Origin: Delphinus delphis | Lineage: Eukaryota; Chordata; Mammalia; Artiodactyla; Delphinidae | Direction: 5' to 3' | Assembly: GCF_949987515.2 (NCBI RefSeq) | Contig: NC_082684.1 | Location: forward strand, 19,397,701 to 19,461,700 | Length of the DNA: 64,000 nt | Part shown: one piece after another, positions 10,796-22,297 of the stretch | Numbering within the stretch: the first letter of the stretch is position 1 | How the letters are laid out: each line of letters starts with the position of its first letter | Translations under genes and position numbers: made by a program | Notes under the pieces: model-generated | What the model was told of the DNA's origin: nothing | What the model saw: the letters and a program-made list of their open reading frames with translations, nothing else | The model's database searches: none

Positions 10796-12784
10796 CAGCT
10801 TTAATGATGAGTAATGATTTTCTATGCTATAAAGGAAGTCTCATAACTGAATATTCTAAGCTTTATTGTTGACATTCTAAAGATGAAAGAATTTGGAATA
10901 CTCTTTCTAATAATTATAGCTGAGCTTACAAGGGTACTGTATTACTATAAGTTCTAGGATCTTCTGTCTATTGTCCATGTACAATAACCAAGCTTCATGG
11001 TTACTCCACAGAGATTCCGCACAGATAAATTATTCAAAAGAAGATAACAATCGCCAGTAAAACTTTCCTTCAACTAAAATTAATTTTATTTTTTGCTAGG
11101 AGAACCAGGTTTTACAAATCCATAGACAAGAGGGCTCTTGCAGATAACTTTTCCTTCCTCTCATCTTCTTTATGCTGGATATCTCCAATGTGTAATGTCC
11201 CTTTCTCTAAAATTAAAGATTAGCTTTTATAGAAAATTTTCTGTTTTACTTATCTTAATTTAAGGATTTAATCTGTCCATGGTATAAGTATTGACAACAC
11301 ACAGCATCTTACCCATCTCAGTTAGTCCACCCTTCTTCCAATCATGGATGATCTACTTTTGAAAATATAAAACAAATGTGTTTTTCATTAAAATATCTGA
11401 TAGAGCATTACCTGAAAACCTTTCTCTTTTTCTATATCTATATCTATCTATCTATCTCATCTATCATTTTTATAGGTTCCTGGGCTTTACCTTATATCTC
11501 AGTTTATTCACCATGAAAATATTTTAATTTGATTATTTGTGCAATTGTTTGTACAATATTAAAACTTTGCAAGCTCTAAAAGAGCAGATTGAATGCAATT
11601 GATTTCTTTATACACTACTATTAAAGTTCAGAATGAGTAACATGAAAGTGAAAAAGCAGGGTCTAGGAAAGTGGAAGGAAAAAGGAACATAATAGGGTTA
11701 CTTTATAAGTATTTCTGAAACTTCAAACATTAAAGACTTACTTTATCAATATCTGTACATATGACTTTGATTTAAAGTACCACTTTAACAAATATATATA
11801 TAATATATATTATATATATATATTTATAACATGCTTCCTCTGTATCAAACACTTTATAAGAATTTTCCATGCATTATAATATTTTATCCTCAAAATTATA
11901 CTGTCAATTGTGTATTTTATAACTGTTTTGGAGAGTTTAAATAATGGTTCATTAAGACAAATGACCAAAATTAATTCAAATACTGTTGAAGGACCTGGAA
12001 TTGAAGCCAGGTCTTTGGAAATGTGGTAACATGAGGTATTTGTTCTTTCTACTATATTGCAGTAAAATATCTCTCAAACATTTCTACTTCTTTAGCTTCT
12101 CATTACATTCACTTGATTCAAGTTCTTATCACTCAGATATCCACACTAATTCTATCCTGAACATTTACTGTTATTATCCTGACACTGTTATTGATTCTAT
12201 AATTAAGTTAATGTTTTAGAAATACTGATTTGCTTCATTCATTCTCTTATTCAAAAAAAGAAAGAAAGAAGAAATAGAGAGACAAACAAGCAAAAAAGAC
12301 CTCTGGCTCAGAGTAAAGTCCAGATTTCAAAGATCAAATGTGTATGAACATTTAAGGCACTATCTATATAACATGAGAATAAATGCTATGATAAATAAAA
12401 GCAATAAGAAGAGTCCTCTTCCTTCAAACAGTGGACAATTTATCTGGACAGGTGCTGAGATGTACAAAGTTAAAACACTACAGAATGGTCTAATAGTGCC
12501 AACATATGAGCATGAAAATTTACAATATAGAGAACTAATTTTGGGTGTTTGGGAATGGTTGGAAAGGCTATAATCTGAAATGGTTCCAAAGACTATAATG
12601 TAAATAATTCATCTTAAACCAGGTTCTAAAATATTGAGATAGCTGAATGGAAAAAGTGCTGCATATTTGAGGGGTAACAAAACACAGATGAGAATGAAAG
12701 TGGGGCTTTGACACTACTTTGGGTCCCTCCCATTGTCATCTATAATTCCAGGAATAATTTGGAGCTAAATTAGGGACAGTTTTG
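10796..12784. other. AT-rich intergenic sequence with small microsatellites
   Basis: No gene recognised. It holds an ATCT run at about 11437-11463, a TA-rich run at 11790-11824 and an AAAG run near 12256-12272. The 77-codon frames at 11986 and 12340 have no family signature and are probably chance. Confidence 0.5.
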
Positions 12785-12965
12785 ATGTTTGACATCAGAA
12801 CTTAATATTTTATTAAAGTCATGGAAAACCATTGAAAATTTGTGAGCAAGGAATCACCATGAAAAATCAGGGTTTGCAAAAAATTAATCTGACATTAAAG
12901 TATTGGATGAATTATGTTGAAAGAGATTGAAGTAAGAAGAATAACTAAGAAGTCGGGAAGAAGAA
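12785..12965 (-). mobile_element. L2-like fragment, antisense
   Basis: Words such as 'catggaaaaccattgaaaat', 'tgtgagcaaggaatcac' and 'aattaatctgacatta' match the antisense of the same L2-like repeat seen at 36700-37260. It is strongly decayed. Confidence 0.35.
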
Positions 12966-13453
12966 GTGGAGGGTAAAAGCTTAGGAAATACAATAAAATA
13001 TGAACATTTAAAAAGCATCCTTCTACATGTGAATTATAGTTATACATAGCAGTGTTTGAGAGTTTAAGAATGTCACTTCCTCTTTCTCTGGTTCAATATT
13101 TAATACATACCTGACTTAGAATTTTGATGGGAAGAGAAGGAAAAGATAAGAGGACAGAGTAGTACCATTATTTAATTTCAAACTTCTGCCCTAGATATCT
13201 GGGTAGAAGGGAATAGAGAGAAAAATTTATATAGTCATCCCTGCATTTAGTAGAAAAGTCTATATGAAACCAATACTCTGAAACTGTGTTGCCTCCTACC
13301 AATGTACACTTAATTCTTTTTGCCCTTCTGACACTTTTTATGATTAGATGGTAAATATCAACTGAACCCTTTCTCATACACATACTGATTAGATAAAGGA
13401 AATGAAATAATGCTTATGGATGAACATTGTCAAATACTTAAAATACCAAAGAT
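12966..13453. other. Intergenic sequence
   Basis: No gene or named repeat seen. Confidence 0.5.
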
Positions 13454-13492
13454 GGGCTCCCCTAGTGATGTAGTGGTTAAGAATTCACCTGC
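13454..13492 (+). mobile_element. CHR-type SINE, 5' part (split by L1)
   Basis: This is the head of a CHR SINE: 'gggctcccctagtgatgtag' followed by 'tggttaagaattcacctgc'. It stops at the L1 insertion and resumes at 14626 with the duplicated word and the rest of the SINE. Confidence 0.9.
13479..13492. repeat. L1 target-site duplication, left copy (matches 14626-14639)
   Basis: aagaattcacctgc here and aagaatccgcctgc at 14626-14639 flank the L1. The two mismatches reflect later decay. Because the duplicated word is SINE sequence, it shows that the L1 jumped into the SINE. Confidence 0.88.
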
Positions 13493-14625
13493 TGCACAGC
13501 AAAGGAAACCATAAACAAGATGAAAAGACAACCCTCAGAATGGGAGAAAATATTTGCAAATGAAGCAACTGACAAAGGATTAATCTCCAAAATTTACAAG
13601 CAGCTCGTGCAGCTCAATATCAAAAAAACAAACAACCCAATCCAAAAATGGGCAGAAGACCTAAATAGACATTTCTCCAAAGAAGATATACAGATTGCCA
13701 ACAAACACATGAAAGGATGCTCAACATCATTAATCATTAGAGAAATGCAAATCAAAACTACAATGAGATATCATCTCACACCGGTCAGAATGGCCATCAT
13801 CAAAAAATCTACAAATGCTGGAGAGGGTGTGGAGAAAAGGGAACCCTCTTGCACTGTTGGTGGGAATGTAAATTGATACAGCCACTATGGAGAACAGTAT
13901 GGAGGTTCCTTAAAAGACTAAAAATAGAACTACCATAGGACCCAGCAATCCCACTACTGGGCACATACCCTGAGAAAACCATAATTCAAAAACAGTCATG
14001 TACCAAAATGTTCATTGCAGCTCTATTTACAATAGCCAGGACATGGAAGCAACCTAACTGTCCATCGACAGATGAATGGATAAAGAAGATGAGGCACATA
14101 TATACAATGGAATATTACTCAGCCATAAAAGAAATGAAATTGAGTATTTTGTAGTGAGGCAGATGGACCCAGAGTCTGTCATACAGAGTGAAGTAAGTCA
14201 GAAAGAGAAAAACAAATGCCATATGCTAACACATATATATGGAATCTAAGAAAAAAAAATGGTCATGAAGAACCTAGGGGCAAGACAGGAATAAAGACAC
14301 AGACCTGCTAGAGAATGGACTTGAGGACATGGGGAGGGGGAAGGGTAAACTGGGACAAAATGAGAGAGTGGCATGGACATATAAACACTACCAAATGTAA
14401 AATAGATAGCTAGTGGGAAGCAGCCTCATAGTGCAGGGAGATCAGCTCCCTGTTTTGTGACCACCTAGAGGGGTGGGATACGGAGGGTGGGAGGAAGGGA
14501 GACGCAAGAGGGAAGAGATATGGGACATATGTATATGTATAAATGATTCACTTTGTTATAAAGCAGAAACAAACACACCATTGTGAAGCAATTATACTCC
14601 AATAAAGATGTTAAAAAAAAAAAAA
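13493..14625 (+). mobile_element. 5'-truncated L1 inserted into a CHR SINE
   Basis: Sense L1 3' end. It begins inside ORF2 (the encoded [19 protein letters not shown] region), runs through the Cys-rich C-terminus and the 3' UTR ('caagacaggaataaagacac', 'aagcagcctcatagtgcagg') and ends in 'ctccaataaagatgtt' plus about 14 A. It is 5'-truncated by roughly five-sixths of a full L1. The 3' UTR is of the same kind as that of the large L1 at 56.4 kb. Confidence 0.95.
13520..14225 (+). pseudogene. L1 ORF2 C-terminal pseudogene fragment
   Basis: An open frame at 13520-13876 encodes the last domain before the zinc-knuckle-like motif, including the words [20 protein letters not shown] and [13 protein letters not shown] frame change near the 'ggagagggtgtgg' region and an in-frame stop ('ccatag') interrupt what follows. 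The rest reads in another frame as far as the 'KNKCHMLTHI' region near 14220. No endonuclease or reverse-transcriptase core is present, so it is dead. Confidence 0.85.
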
Positions 14626-14639
14626 AAGAATCCGCCTGC

Positions 14640-14880
14640 CAATCAGACACGGGTTCGATCCCTGGTCTGGGAAGATCCCACATGTCATGCCACACTACTG
14701 AGCCTGTGCTCTAGAGTCCATGAGCCACAACTACAGCGAGCCACAACTACTGAAGCCCACGTGCTTAGATCCCTCACTTCGCGACAAGAGAAGCCACCAG
14801 AATGAGAAGCCCGCACACAGCAACGAAGACCCAATGCAGCCAAAAATAAATAAATAAATAAAGTAATTTAAAAAAAAAAA
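14640..14880 (+). mobile_element. CHR-type SINE, 3' part (split by L1), long form
   Basis: Continues the SINE begun at 13454: 'gacacgggttcgatccctgg' (an intact B-box-like word), 'ggaagatcccacatgtcatg', 'ctacagcgagccacaactac', and a tail of 'aaataaataaataaa'. The matching half and duplication identify it as the same element. Confidence 0.9.
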
Positions 14881-15394
14881 ACAAAGGAAACCTTAATTTA
14901 CTATAATTTTCTGGATGTATATTTAGATTTATGTAAACGGTCTGCCTTTCTTATATCATTAACCAAGACATTAATCATTAATTCAATCAATCAATTGGCT
15001 TTAGATGTAGAAGACAAAGCAGTAAATAAAACAAGTTCCCTGCCTACTTGAAAATTTATGTAAGTATGTTACACATAGTATTAAGGTATTTTATTGATTC
15101 ACATACAAAAAAAAAAATATGCATGCATAAGAGGCTGATCTGTGAAAAGTATCTTCCTTATGCAGTGAGAAGGATCTGAGCTCCTGGTCAGCATGGACTA
15201 GATCAAAGGAGCCGTGCTTCCATATTAGTTTGAAAACCTTTTCCTTTCATTCCAACTTAAGATCCTGTATCATCAAGGATGCCCATCCTGAACCACCCTG
15301 CTTCACTTCCTCATCCCATTTCTCTGTGTATAGGAAGCCCTATGGTGACATGGCAAAAACAATAGGCACTATTTCTGGTTCTCAGGCTTCCACT
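14881..15394. other. Intergenic sequence
   Basis: No gene. Near 14990-15070 there is a faint likeness to an old 'gacaaagcagtaaataaaac' type dispersed repeat. Confidence 0.45.
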
Positions 15395-15412
15395 CACCAG
15401 CTTTGTGATTTT

Positions 15413-15542
15413 TTTTTTTTTTTTTTTTTTTTTGGCCATGACACATGGCATGTGGGATCTTAGTTCCCCAACCAGGGATTGAACCTGTGCCCCCTGCACT
15501 GGAAGCACTGAGTCTTAACCACTGGACTACCAGGGAGGTCCC
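15413..15542 (-). mobile_element. Short tRNA-derived SINE, older CHR subtype
   Basis: Antisense element of only about 130 bp: T-rich tail, 'ggccatgacacatggcatgt', 'tagttccccaaccagggatt', ending 'ggactaccagggaggtcc'. An exact 18-bp target-site duplication, caccagctttgtgatttt, lies at 15395-15412 and 15543-15560. It lacks the middle domain seen in the other copies, so it is a distinct subtype. Confidence 0.93.
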
Positions 15543-15560
15543 CACCAGCTTTGTGATTTT

Positions 15561-18204
15561 AAACTAGTCACATAAGTTTAAAACTTTCATTATCTACCCT
15601 GAAGGGAAAAAAGTAAGAATTAAATGGGGAAACATTTAATTGAAACACCGGGATATGTAATACCACCAGGCATTGTTTCGAGTCTAAATACTGCTTGAAC
15701 ATTTTTACAAAAATTATGTTTAATAATTATTAAGAAAGAACATTTTTATATGAAAACAAAAAAAGTGACATTATGGAATAGAAAAGATGAAGAATTAACT
15801 TTTAAAGAAGCTGAAAGTAAAGAATTCAAAAAAAAAATTAGCTTGGAGCTAGCATTTCTTAAAGAGTGACAGAACACCTCCCATTCATGTGATTGATAAG
15901 GAACAAAATTACCCTTCTCTGTCTCTATTGGTGCTCAGGTAGAAGAAACCTTTAGAAGCACTGAAAGGACAATTAGAATAGTGCTGTTGGCACAGTGTGT
16001 CCCCAATCATAGTTATTATAATTGCCGTCGTTGTTCATGCTACAATAGGAGTGTAGTGTATTTTTTTAATTGGAGGAAGTATATCTACCATATGGTTCCA
16101 ATAGTGTAAGACACATTGGCTAGTACATCTTGGGCATTCAGCATATGTTTTTGTGATTGAGTTCTACGCCATACAACTAAGAAATGCTTATGAATCTTCT
16201 TAATGTCTTGCCGGCTAAGATGTATTATAAATGCTTGAAACACATTGTTTCATCTTTGCCTTCCACACCCAAAACCAAAATAGTCTAGATTTTCCTTGCT
16301 TTGAATTAACAGCCAAAGTGACTTCACTCAGTAAAATCCTGGAGTAAACTCAGCTAAAAATCCAGATATGTTCACATTCATACTCACACACATAACAAAG
16401 AGCTTAAAAAAGCTTCACTTTGCCTACGTGCATCGATATTACGTAACAGGAAGTGTTGCAACAGGAAGTCAAAAAACTTATGGAATAGGTCTGCTAATTC
16501 ATCAATTTGAATGACATTTTGGAGCATAAAAGAACTTGTGTGTTTCTGTCATTGTGTAGAATAGGTTTAGTAATATTTGTCTCAGATGCTATTGTATTTT
16601 GAATTATATCGAAGAAGGACAAACAAAAACTAGTTTTTCAGATAAGGGAAAAATTTTCCACCTAGATCTTTGTTTATGTCCTTTACCCAAATGTTGCATA
16701 GTAATTGAAACCAATTGACATTCTCCTCCAAAAAGGCTAATGGACTCTTAAATATAGAGAATGAGGAACTGGAGTTTTGCTGCCTGGGTCCTCTGGGTGG
16801 AATTTGTAGATTCTACGAGCATGGAATAGAGGGTGCCCTGCATTGAGATTTTGGCATTGTTATATTTATTGGGGGGTCAGTGACATCCTGTCCCCAGATC
16901 AGGTTACCCCCCACAGGTCTAGACCCTCTAATTGTGTGTCCCCCAAACTTAGAACCTTTGCAAACACATCTTTTCCAGGCAACTAGTAGAGAGAAAGAGA
17001 GATTAATGCAGAATTAGAGTTGCTATGAAAATGCCCTAACGTGGGTAACAGAGCACTTATTAGCTGAGAAGTGGCATCAAGTTCCACCTGAAAATGTTCC
17101 CATGTTGTAAGCCTTTGTTAGCTTCTGTTCACTTCTTGGGGAGGGCTAATATTTAGATATTAATCTCTAGCAGAATCAAAACAGGAACTATAGTAAATAA
17201 TTTACGTAAAGTATGTGTCAAATCTTTATAAAAGAGTTCCAAAATACTAAGCACACAGGACTGTGCTATCCCTTTGCAGTTTTCATCCTCAATGTCTTCC
17301 ATCATATTCTCAGGAAGACAGTGCTGTTTTATGTTCCTATCTTTTCATATACTCTTTCCTATCTGTTCTGGTCGTGAACATGATGTTTATCTTTCTCTTG
17401 TTATTCTAAGACTCTATGTTCAACCTCTTTCTGGAAAGAATATATGTAAAAACAACTGTTTAAAATCAATGAGCTATAAATGAAAGCAAGTTACTTTATC
17501 TTGTAAAATTTTAATTCCCCAGCCATCTGTCATATTGACACTCCTTATTTTTACTGTGACTCTAGCTCTATCATTTAAATATGTGGTCCTTGTTTTCTTA
17601 GCCTCTTGCATTAATACTGATTAATTTAAGACTAATAGAAATAAACATGCTTCTCGTAGAATTATGGAGCTGAGATTTGATCCCACATCTCTTTGATTAA
17701 CTACTATTGTATACTAACTCTCAAATACTTTTTGAGTATCTCCATTTGGATATCACACAAGCACTTATTTTTTTTTTCAAAAATACATTTTCTTCTTCCT
17801 TTTCCCATCATATCCCCAAACCTGTTGCACCATCTTCATCCCCAATCACAGGGGATGGTTTCACCATTCCGTGCCCAGAGGAGATCTGGAGGTCCTCCTA
17901 GTTTCCTCTATACATTTCTTACACTTGTCTCACACTTGCCATTACTATGTTTTGAGTACATTCATGCTCACCAGCCAAATGCTACTAGGAATACAGCAAT
18001 AGTCAAGGTACTACAGTGGTTCTATTACTCACTGTAACAAAAGAGGCCACACACCATGGGACCAATGGGATGTCTTCATAAGAGAGTTAGAATGGTCTTG
18101 CACTAGGGTTTGGGCTTGTGTTAAGTGACTTGGGAAGGCTTCAAGGAAGTAGGAGTTTTTCCTGGATTGAGTAATGTTAGAAAGCAGAGGTAAACTGGCA
18201 ACAT
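15561..18204. other. Unique-looking intergenic sequence
   Basis: About 2.6 kb with no gene or confident repeat. A compact cluster of transcription-factor-like words lies at 16438-16470. The frames at 17274, 17693 and 17707 show no family motif. Confidence 0.5.
16438..16470. promoter_or_regulatory. Possible enhancer motif cluster (bZIP palindrome plus two ETS sites)
   Basis: Within 33 bp there is ATTACGTAAC (core TTACGTAA, the PAR-bZIP/NFIL3-type palindrome), then ACAGGAAGTG and ACAGGAAGTC (two ETS-type GGAA cores) separated by TTGCAA (C/EBP-like half sites). The words are visible; the regulatory role is inferred. Such clusters can also occur by chance. Confidence 0.3.
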
Positions 18205-18540
18205 GCTCTTTTTTTTCTTTAACTGAAGTGACACTGGTTTATAACATTATATAAGCTTTATGTGTACAACATTATATTTCAACTTCTGTATACACTACAG
18301 CGTGCTCACCACCAAAAATTTAGTTTCTGTCTGTCACCATACAGTTGATCCCCTTTATGGATTTTGTCCCCACCCACTTCCCCTCTAGTAACCACTACTC
18401 TGTTCTCTGTATCTATGTTTCTGTTTTTGTTTGATTTTTGTTCATTTATTTCATTTTTGTTTTTTTTATATGCTATATATGAGTGAAATCATACAGTATG
18501 TCTCTTTCTCTGTCTGACTTACTTCACTGAAATGTATTTG
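18205..18540 (-). mobile_element. Antisense L1 3'-UTR fragment (old L1M-type)
   Basis: A T-rich start, then 'tttataacattatataagct', 'caacttctgtatacactaca', 'cctctagtaaccactactct', 'gttctctgtatctatgtttc' and 'tatgagtgaaatcatacagt' follow the antisense order of old mammalian L1 3' ends. No open frame of interest. Confidence 0.75.
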
Positions 18541-18895
18541 GTATTTTAATAGGAAATGGAAGGAATAAAAGAGAACTAAAGATGCACTTGGCTTTTAAAA
18601 AATGTGGCACTCCCTGGGGTTAGCGAGGGGAATGGTGTCTGAGCATTTTTGTGGTTTGTACAATCTACTTATTTTTGTCTGTGTTCAGATCTGCTGATGG
18701 AGGTTTCTTGTTTTGGTCCCAGTCCATCACAGTCACAAATAGGATATAATGACAATGGACTAGGCTGTTGGTGCTGGTTTTCATGATCCATCTCTCCCTT
18801 TAGACACTTTATGCCTCCAGATGCATACCACTCTCTGAGGTTGACTGAATGCCTGGTGTTTTATGTCTACCCATCATTTACAAGAAGTTCCCCTC
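18541..18895. other. Intergenic sequence
   Basis: No gene or named repeat seen. Confidence 0.45.
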
Positions 18896-19345
18896 TCACA
18901 GAAGACATGTCTTCTGTATTTGTAATTCTCTTCAATCTTATCTTTAAAATCTTAGCTGGGTACCTTCCTCTGGAAAGCATCGTCTAATGAACCTCCTTTT
19001 TTTTTTTTTTTTTTTTTTTGCGGTACGAGGGTCTCTCACTGTCGTGGCCTCTCCTGTTGCAGAGCACAGGCTCCGGACGCGCAGGCTCAGCGGCCATGGC
19101 TCACGGGCCTAGCCGCTCCACGGCATGTGAGATCCTCCCAGACCGGGGCACGAACCCGTGTCCCCTGCATCAGCAGGCAGACTCTCAACCACTGCGCCAC
19201 CAGGGAAGCCCTGAACCTCTTTTAAATGATGTCCTCACCTCTTAATTCCTCCAAACAGCGTTGAAAGCATAAATTCTATTAGAGTATGGAATGTATTTAT
19301 CATACTTACCACTGTCTCCAGCACCTAGCCCAAATAGAGAGTTAT
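18896..19345 (+). mobile_element. L2-like LINE 3' end, interrupted by a SINE
   Basis: The left piece up to 18997 and the right piece from 19212 together resemble the 3' end of LINE-2. The clearest word is 'ccactgtctccagcacctag' near 19310, which precedes the L2 tail. The SINE at 18998-19211 sits within it. Confidence 0.42.
18998..19211 (-). mobile_element. CHR-type SINE, short cetacean form, young
   Basis: Antisense copy with a T22 tail, 'gcggtacgagggtctctcac', ending 'gccaccagggaagccc'. Flanks 'tgaacctcctttt' (from 18988) and 'tgaacctctttta' (from 19212) form a target-site duplication with small differences. Confidence 0.93.
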
Positions 19346-21356
19346 TAGAACATATATGCTGAGAGAAATCATGAACAAGGATTTACTGTGTGTTTGTCTC
19401 TGTGTGGAGATAAGGGTAAGAAATGAGGCAGAAATGAACAACTATAGCCTCACCTTCAAGTAGCATGTATCAAATGGAAAATATTGAATATTACTAATTC
19501 AAAATTAGTTAGGTAAATTTAATTAAACTAAATGGACATCAGCATTGTAGAAATGTTTTGATTGTTTATTTGTTTGTCTTGGGGAGAGGAGGAGGGCTGA
19601 AAACATAGGTTAAGAGGAAGGTCATGTAAGTCCAGAAATCCTTTAGTTTTGTTCCACTTCTGCAAAAATAAAACTTTTATTCAAGCATTATTTGACTGAC
19701 CAGCACTGTCATTTTTCTTCTTAGTAGCCAAGAGAATTGCCATTGTAGGGAAGTGTACATGTTAAGTTCAGGGCTACACGAGAGAATCTTTTCTTTGTAA
19801 TTTAAGATGTAGGGAATCCCTCTGCAGCACCTAGCACACTTAGAAGGGAAATAAATGGCAATGAATATGTAACCAGATAGAGGTCCCTTGACAGAACAGC
19901 AACGTGGAGAAGCTTGACAGCCCCACGTTCTTGTGCTAGTAGAGGCAGGTATGGTTAGTCTGTCCTTCATGTGAACAATTATAAAGCCGACAAATACAAG
20001 GACCACTTTCAGTTTCAAATAATCAGCATCCTTAACAGGTCTTTGTTCTTCTTCTCAAGATACATGAGATAAATTCAGTGTCCTTGGCTAAGAATTTTAA
20101 AAGAAGAACTTTGCAAATGGTACTGTGGTAAACATTTAAATGTAGATTTTCCTGTTATCAGCAGATTTCAGTTCACTTTTTTCTTAGAGCATCAAGTACG
20201 TAGAGCAAATATCATCATCCCCAGTTGACAGATGAGAAAATACACAGCTAATCTGTTTAGTACTCACGGAAGACATCACTAATAGACCACAGAACTCCTT
20301 TCTTCAGAGTTGACACGATGCTACGAAATCCTTCTCAACAAAGTGCTCTGAGAAACTATTCAGGTGTTGTCATCAAGGATGGATTTATATGCCCAAGAAG
20401 ATATACGAAATAGTAAGTTTATGGCGTCTAAAACTTCCAAGGTCATAAAGTTTCAAAATACTAGAACATGTTAAAAGTAATCTAGTATACACTATTCTTG
20501 GGCCCCATTCCACTGTGACAGTATTCTCTGTTATGGATTATATCCTGCCTTTTAAAATAGTCCTTGTCTTTTTTTCTGGAAAAATTCTTCAGAGAAATAA
20601 AAGAGGAGAAAGAGAGAGAGAGAGACAGAGGAAGAGGGAGAGAAGGAGAGAGAAATCTTTCATCTAATATGAACAGTGAAAAATATTTTTAATGAATGTG
20701 GTTGATTGGATAGTTTTATCTATACTTGAGATTTTTAAGAACATTTCTTAAGCTTATTGGCCATTGGCCATCCATTAAATACTGACCATAGAGAGAAATA
20801 AATTTTCACTATCAAATAATGTCTCTATTTATATCACATATATGTACATTAATGAATATTGATTGAATTCATAACTAAATCTATATCAATGTATAAAATA
20901 CAAAGGGACAGTATTTAAGATTCAAAGTTAAAAATTATAGTTATATGGATTACTGATTTTTATTTATTTTATATAACAAATACATATATTATACTTACTA
21001 TGCTTTAAGCCCAGTTTTCCTACCTATTTTGCAAAAATATAGATGTTTGTAATATCCATTCTACTCCTATAGCCCCTTCATGGGTGGAAATCTGTTTGGC
21101 TATATGTCTTTTCAAATGCAGGGCTCAAGAGCAATGATGAACTCCTTTTTATTTGGGGGCATCATTACTTATGTCTCATATAGGTAGGTGTTCTCTCTGG
21201 TGTATGCTCATCTTATTTAGCGCTGTTAGCTTTAAGCCAACTTGATTCTTCTCGGTATTACTGACGAATATATGTTCTAAAAACAACACATTTACAAATG
21301 TTTATAGATTGTAACTGTAGCAGTTCTCAGTCCTGCTCTCTCTCTCCAGAAAAGCT
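19346..21356. other. Intergenic sequence
   Basis: No gene recognised. A 113-codon minus-strand frame (19677-20018) shows no family motif and is likely chance. A faint MIR-like stretch lies near 20190-20290. A purine tract lies at 20600-20655. Confidence 0.5.
20600..20655. repeat. (GA)n purine tract
   Basis: About 56 bp of almost pure purine on the plus strand, with a core of agagagagagaga broken by a single C. Confidence 0.85.
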
Positions 21357-21456
21357 GATGAGTTAGTAACTTAAAGTGAAGCTAAGTAAACATGCTCCAA
21401 TGATCCGATGAGTTAGTAACTTAAAGTGAAGCTAAATAAAGATGCTCCAATGTTCC
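21357..21456. repeat. 50-bp tandem duplication, two copies
   Basis: 21357-21406 and 21407-21456 are adjacent copies starting 'gatgagttagtaacttaaag'. They differ at a few bases (for example ctaagtaaac against ctaaataaag). Confidence 0.95.
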
Positions 21457-21511
21457 TTTGGGATTTAATTATGCAGACTTGTCCTAAACACTACATAAGC
21501 AAAATTTCAAC

Positions 21512-21650
21512 TTGGACGCGCAGGCTCAGTGGCCATGACTCACGGGCCCAGCCACTCTGTGACATGTGGGATCTTCCCGGACCGGGGCATGAACCCATGT
21601 CCCCTGCATCGGCAGGCGGACTCTCAACCACTGCGCCACCAGGGAAGCCC
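21512..21650 (-). mobile_element. CHR-type SINE, short form, 3'-truncated
   Basis: Antisense copy starting abruptly at 'ggacgcgcaggctcagtgg' and ending 'gccaccagggaagccccc'. The SINE 3' end and A-tail, about 75 bp, are missing, and no target-site duplication is visible. A later deletion is likely, because SINE insertion starts from the tail. Confidence 0.9.
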
Positions 21651-21744
21651 CCCCCTTTCTCTTTTTAGTGCCACTTCCTTCTTGTCCTTCATTTCAGTCA
21701 GGTAGTCAATTGTGTGGCAGTGGGATTTTTTTGGGTGTAGATGC

Positions 21745-22135
21745 AGTGCATTAGTTTGCTAGGGTTGAGATAGCAAATATCAGAGACTGGAGAGTTTAAA
21801 CAACAGAAATATATTTTGTTACAATTCTGGAGTCTAGAGTCAAGATCAAGTTGTTGTCAGATTTGATTTCTTCTGAGGCCTCATGCCTTGGCCACCTTCT
21901 TGCTGTGTCCTTACGTGGTCCTTCTTCTGTGTGGGCACATGTCTGATGTCTCTCTCTATGTGTCCTAACATCTCAGAAGAACACCAGCCAGGTTGAACTA
22001 GGGACCAGCCTAAGGACCTTTTAAGGACTTATTTAGAAGGCTTATCTCCAAGTACAGTCACATTCTGAGGTACTGGGAGTTAAGGCTTCAACACAGCAGT
22101 TTTGTGGAGGCTGAATTCAACCACTAAATATGTAT
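21745..22135 (-). mobile_element. MaLR-like LTR, antisense
   Basis: Motif order 'cattagtttgctagggttga', 'aaacaacagaaatatatttt', 'ggagtctagagtcaagatca', 'accttcttgctgtgtcctta' and 'tctccaagtacagtcacatt' matches the antisense of MLT1/MST-type LTRs. No internal region. Confidence 0.6.
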
Positions 22136-22297
22136 ACATACACACGTGTTTATAGGTATGTCCATATAATTAAGTTATTGATAGGCATTCTGTTGTAAGA
22201 TTTGGCCCATTGTATCATCTCTCTGTACATGCAGACAGAAGGTCTTATCTTAATATAAATATTGTCTACAGTGCTTAGCCTCAGAAAGATATTAAGA

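Noticed and set aside
14640..14700. tRNA gene (B-box gggttcgatccctgg)
   Set aside because: The sequence is the tRNA-derived part of a CHR SINE; it cannot fold into a full cloverleaf and lies within the split SINE.
19677..20018. 113-codon minus-strand frame
   Set aside because: No recognisable domain, no splice or promoter context, and a length expected by chance in 64 kb.
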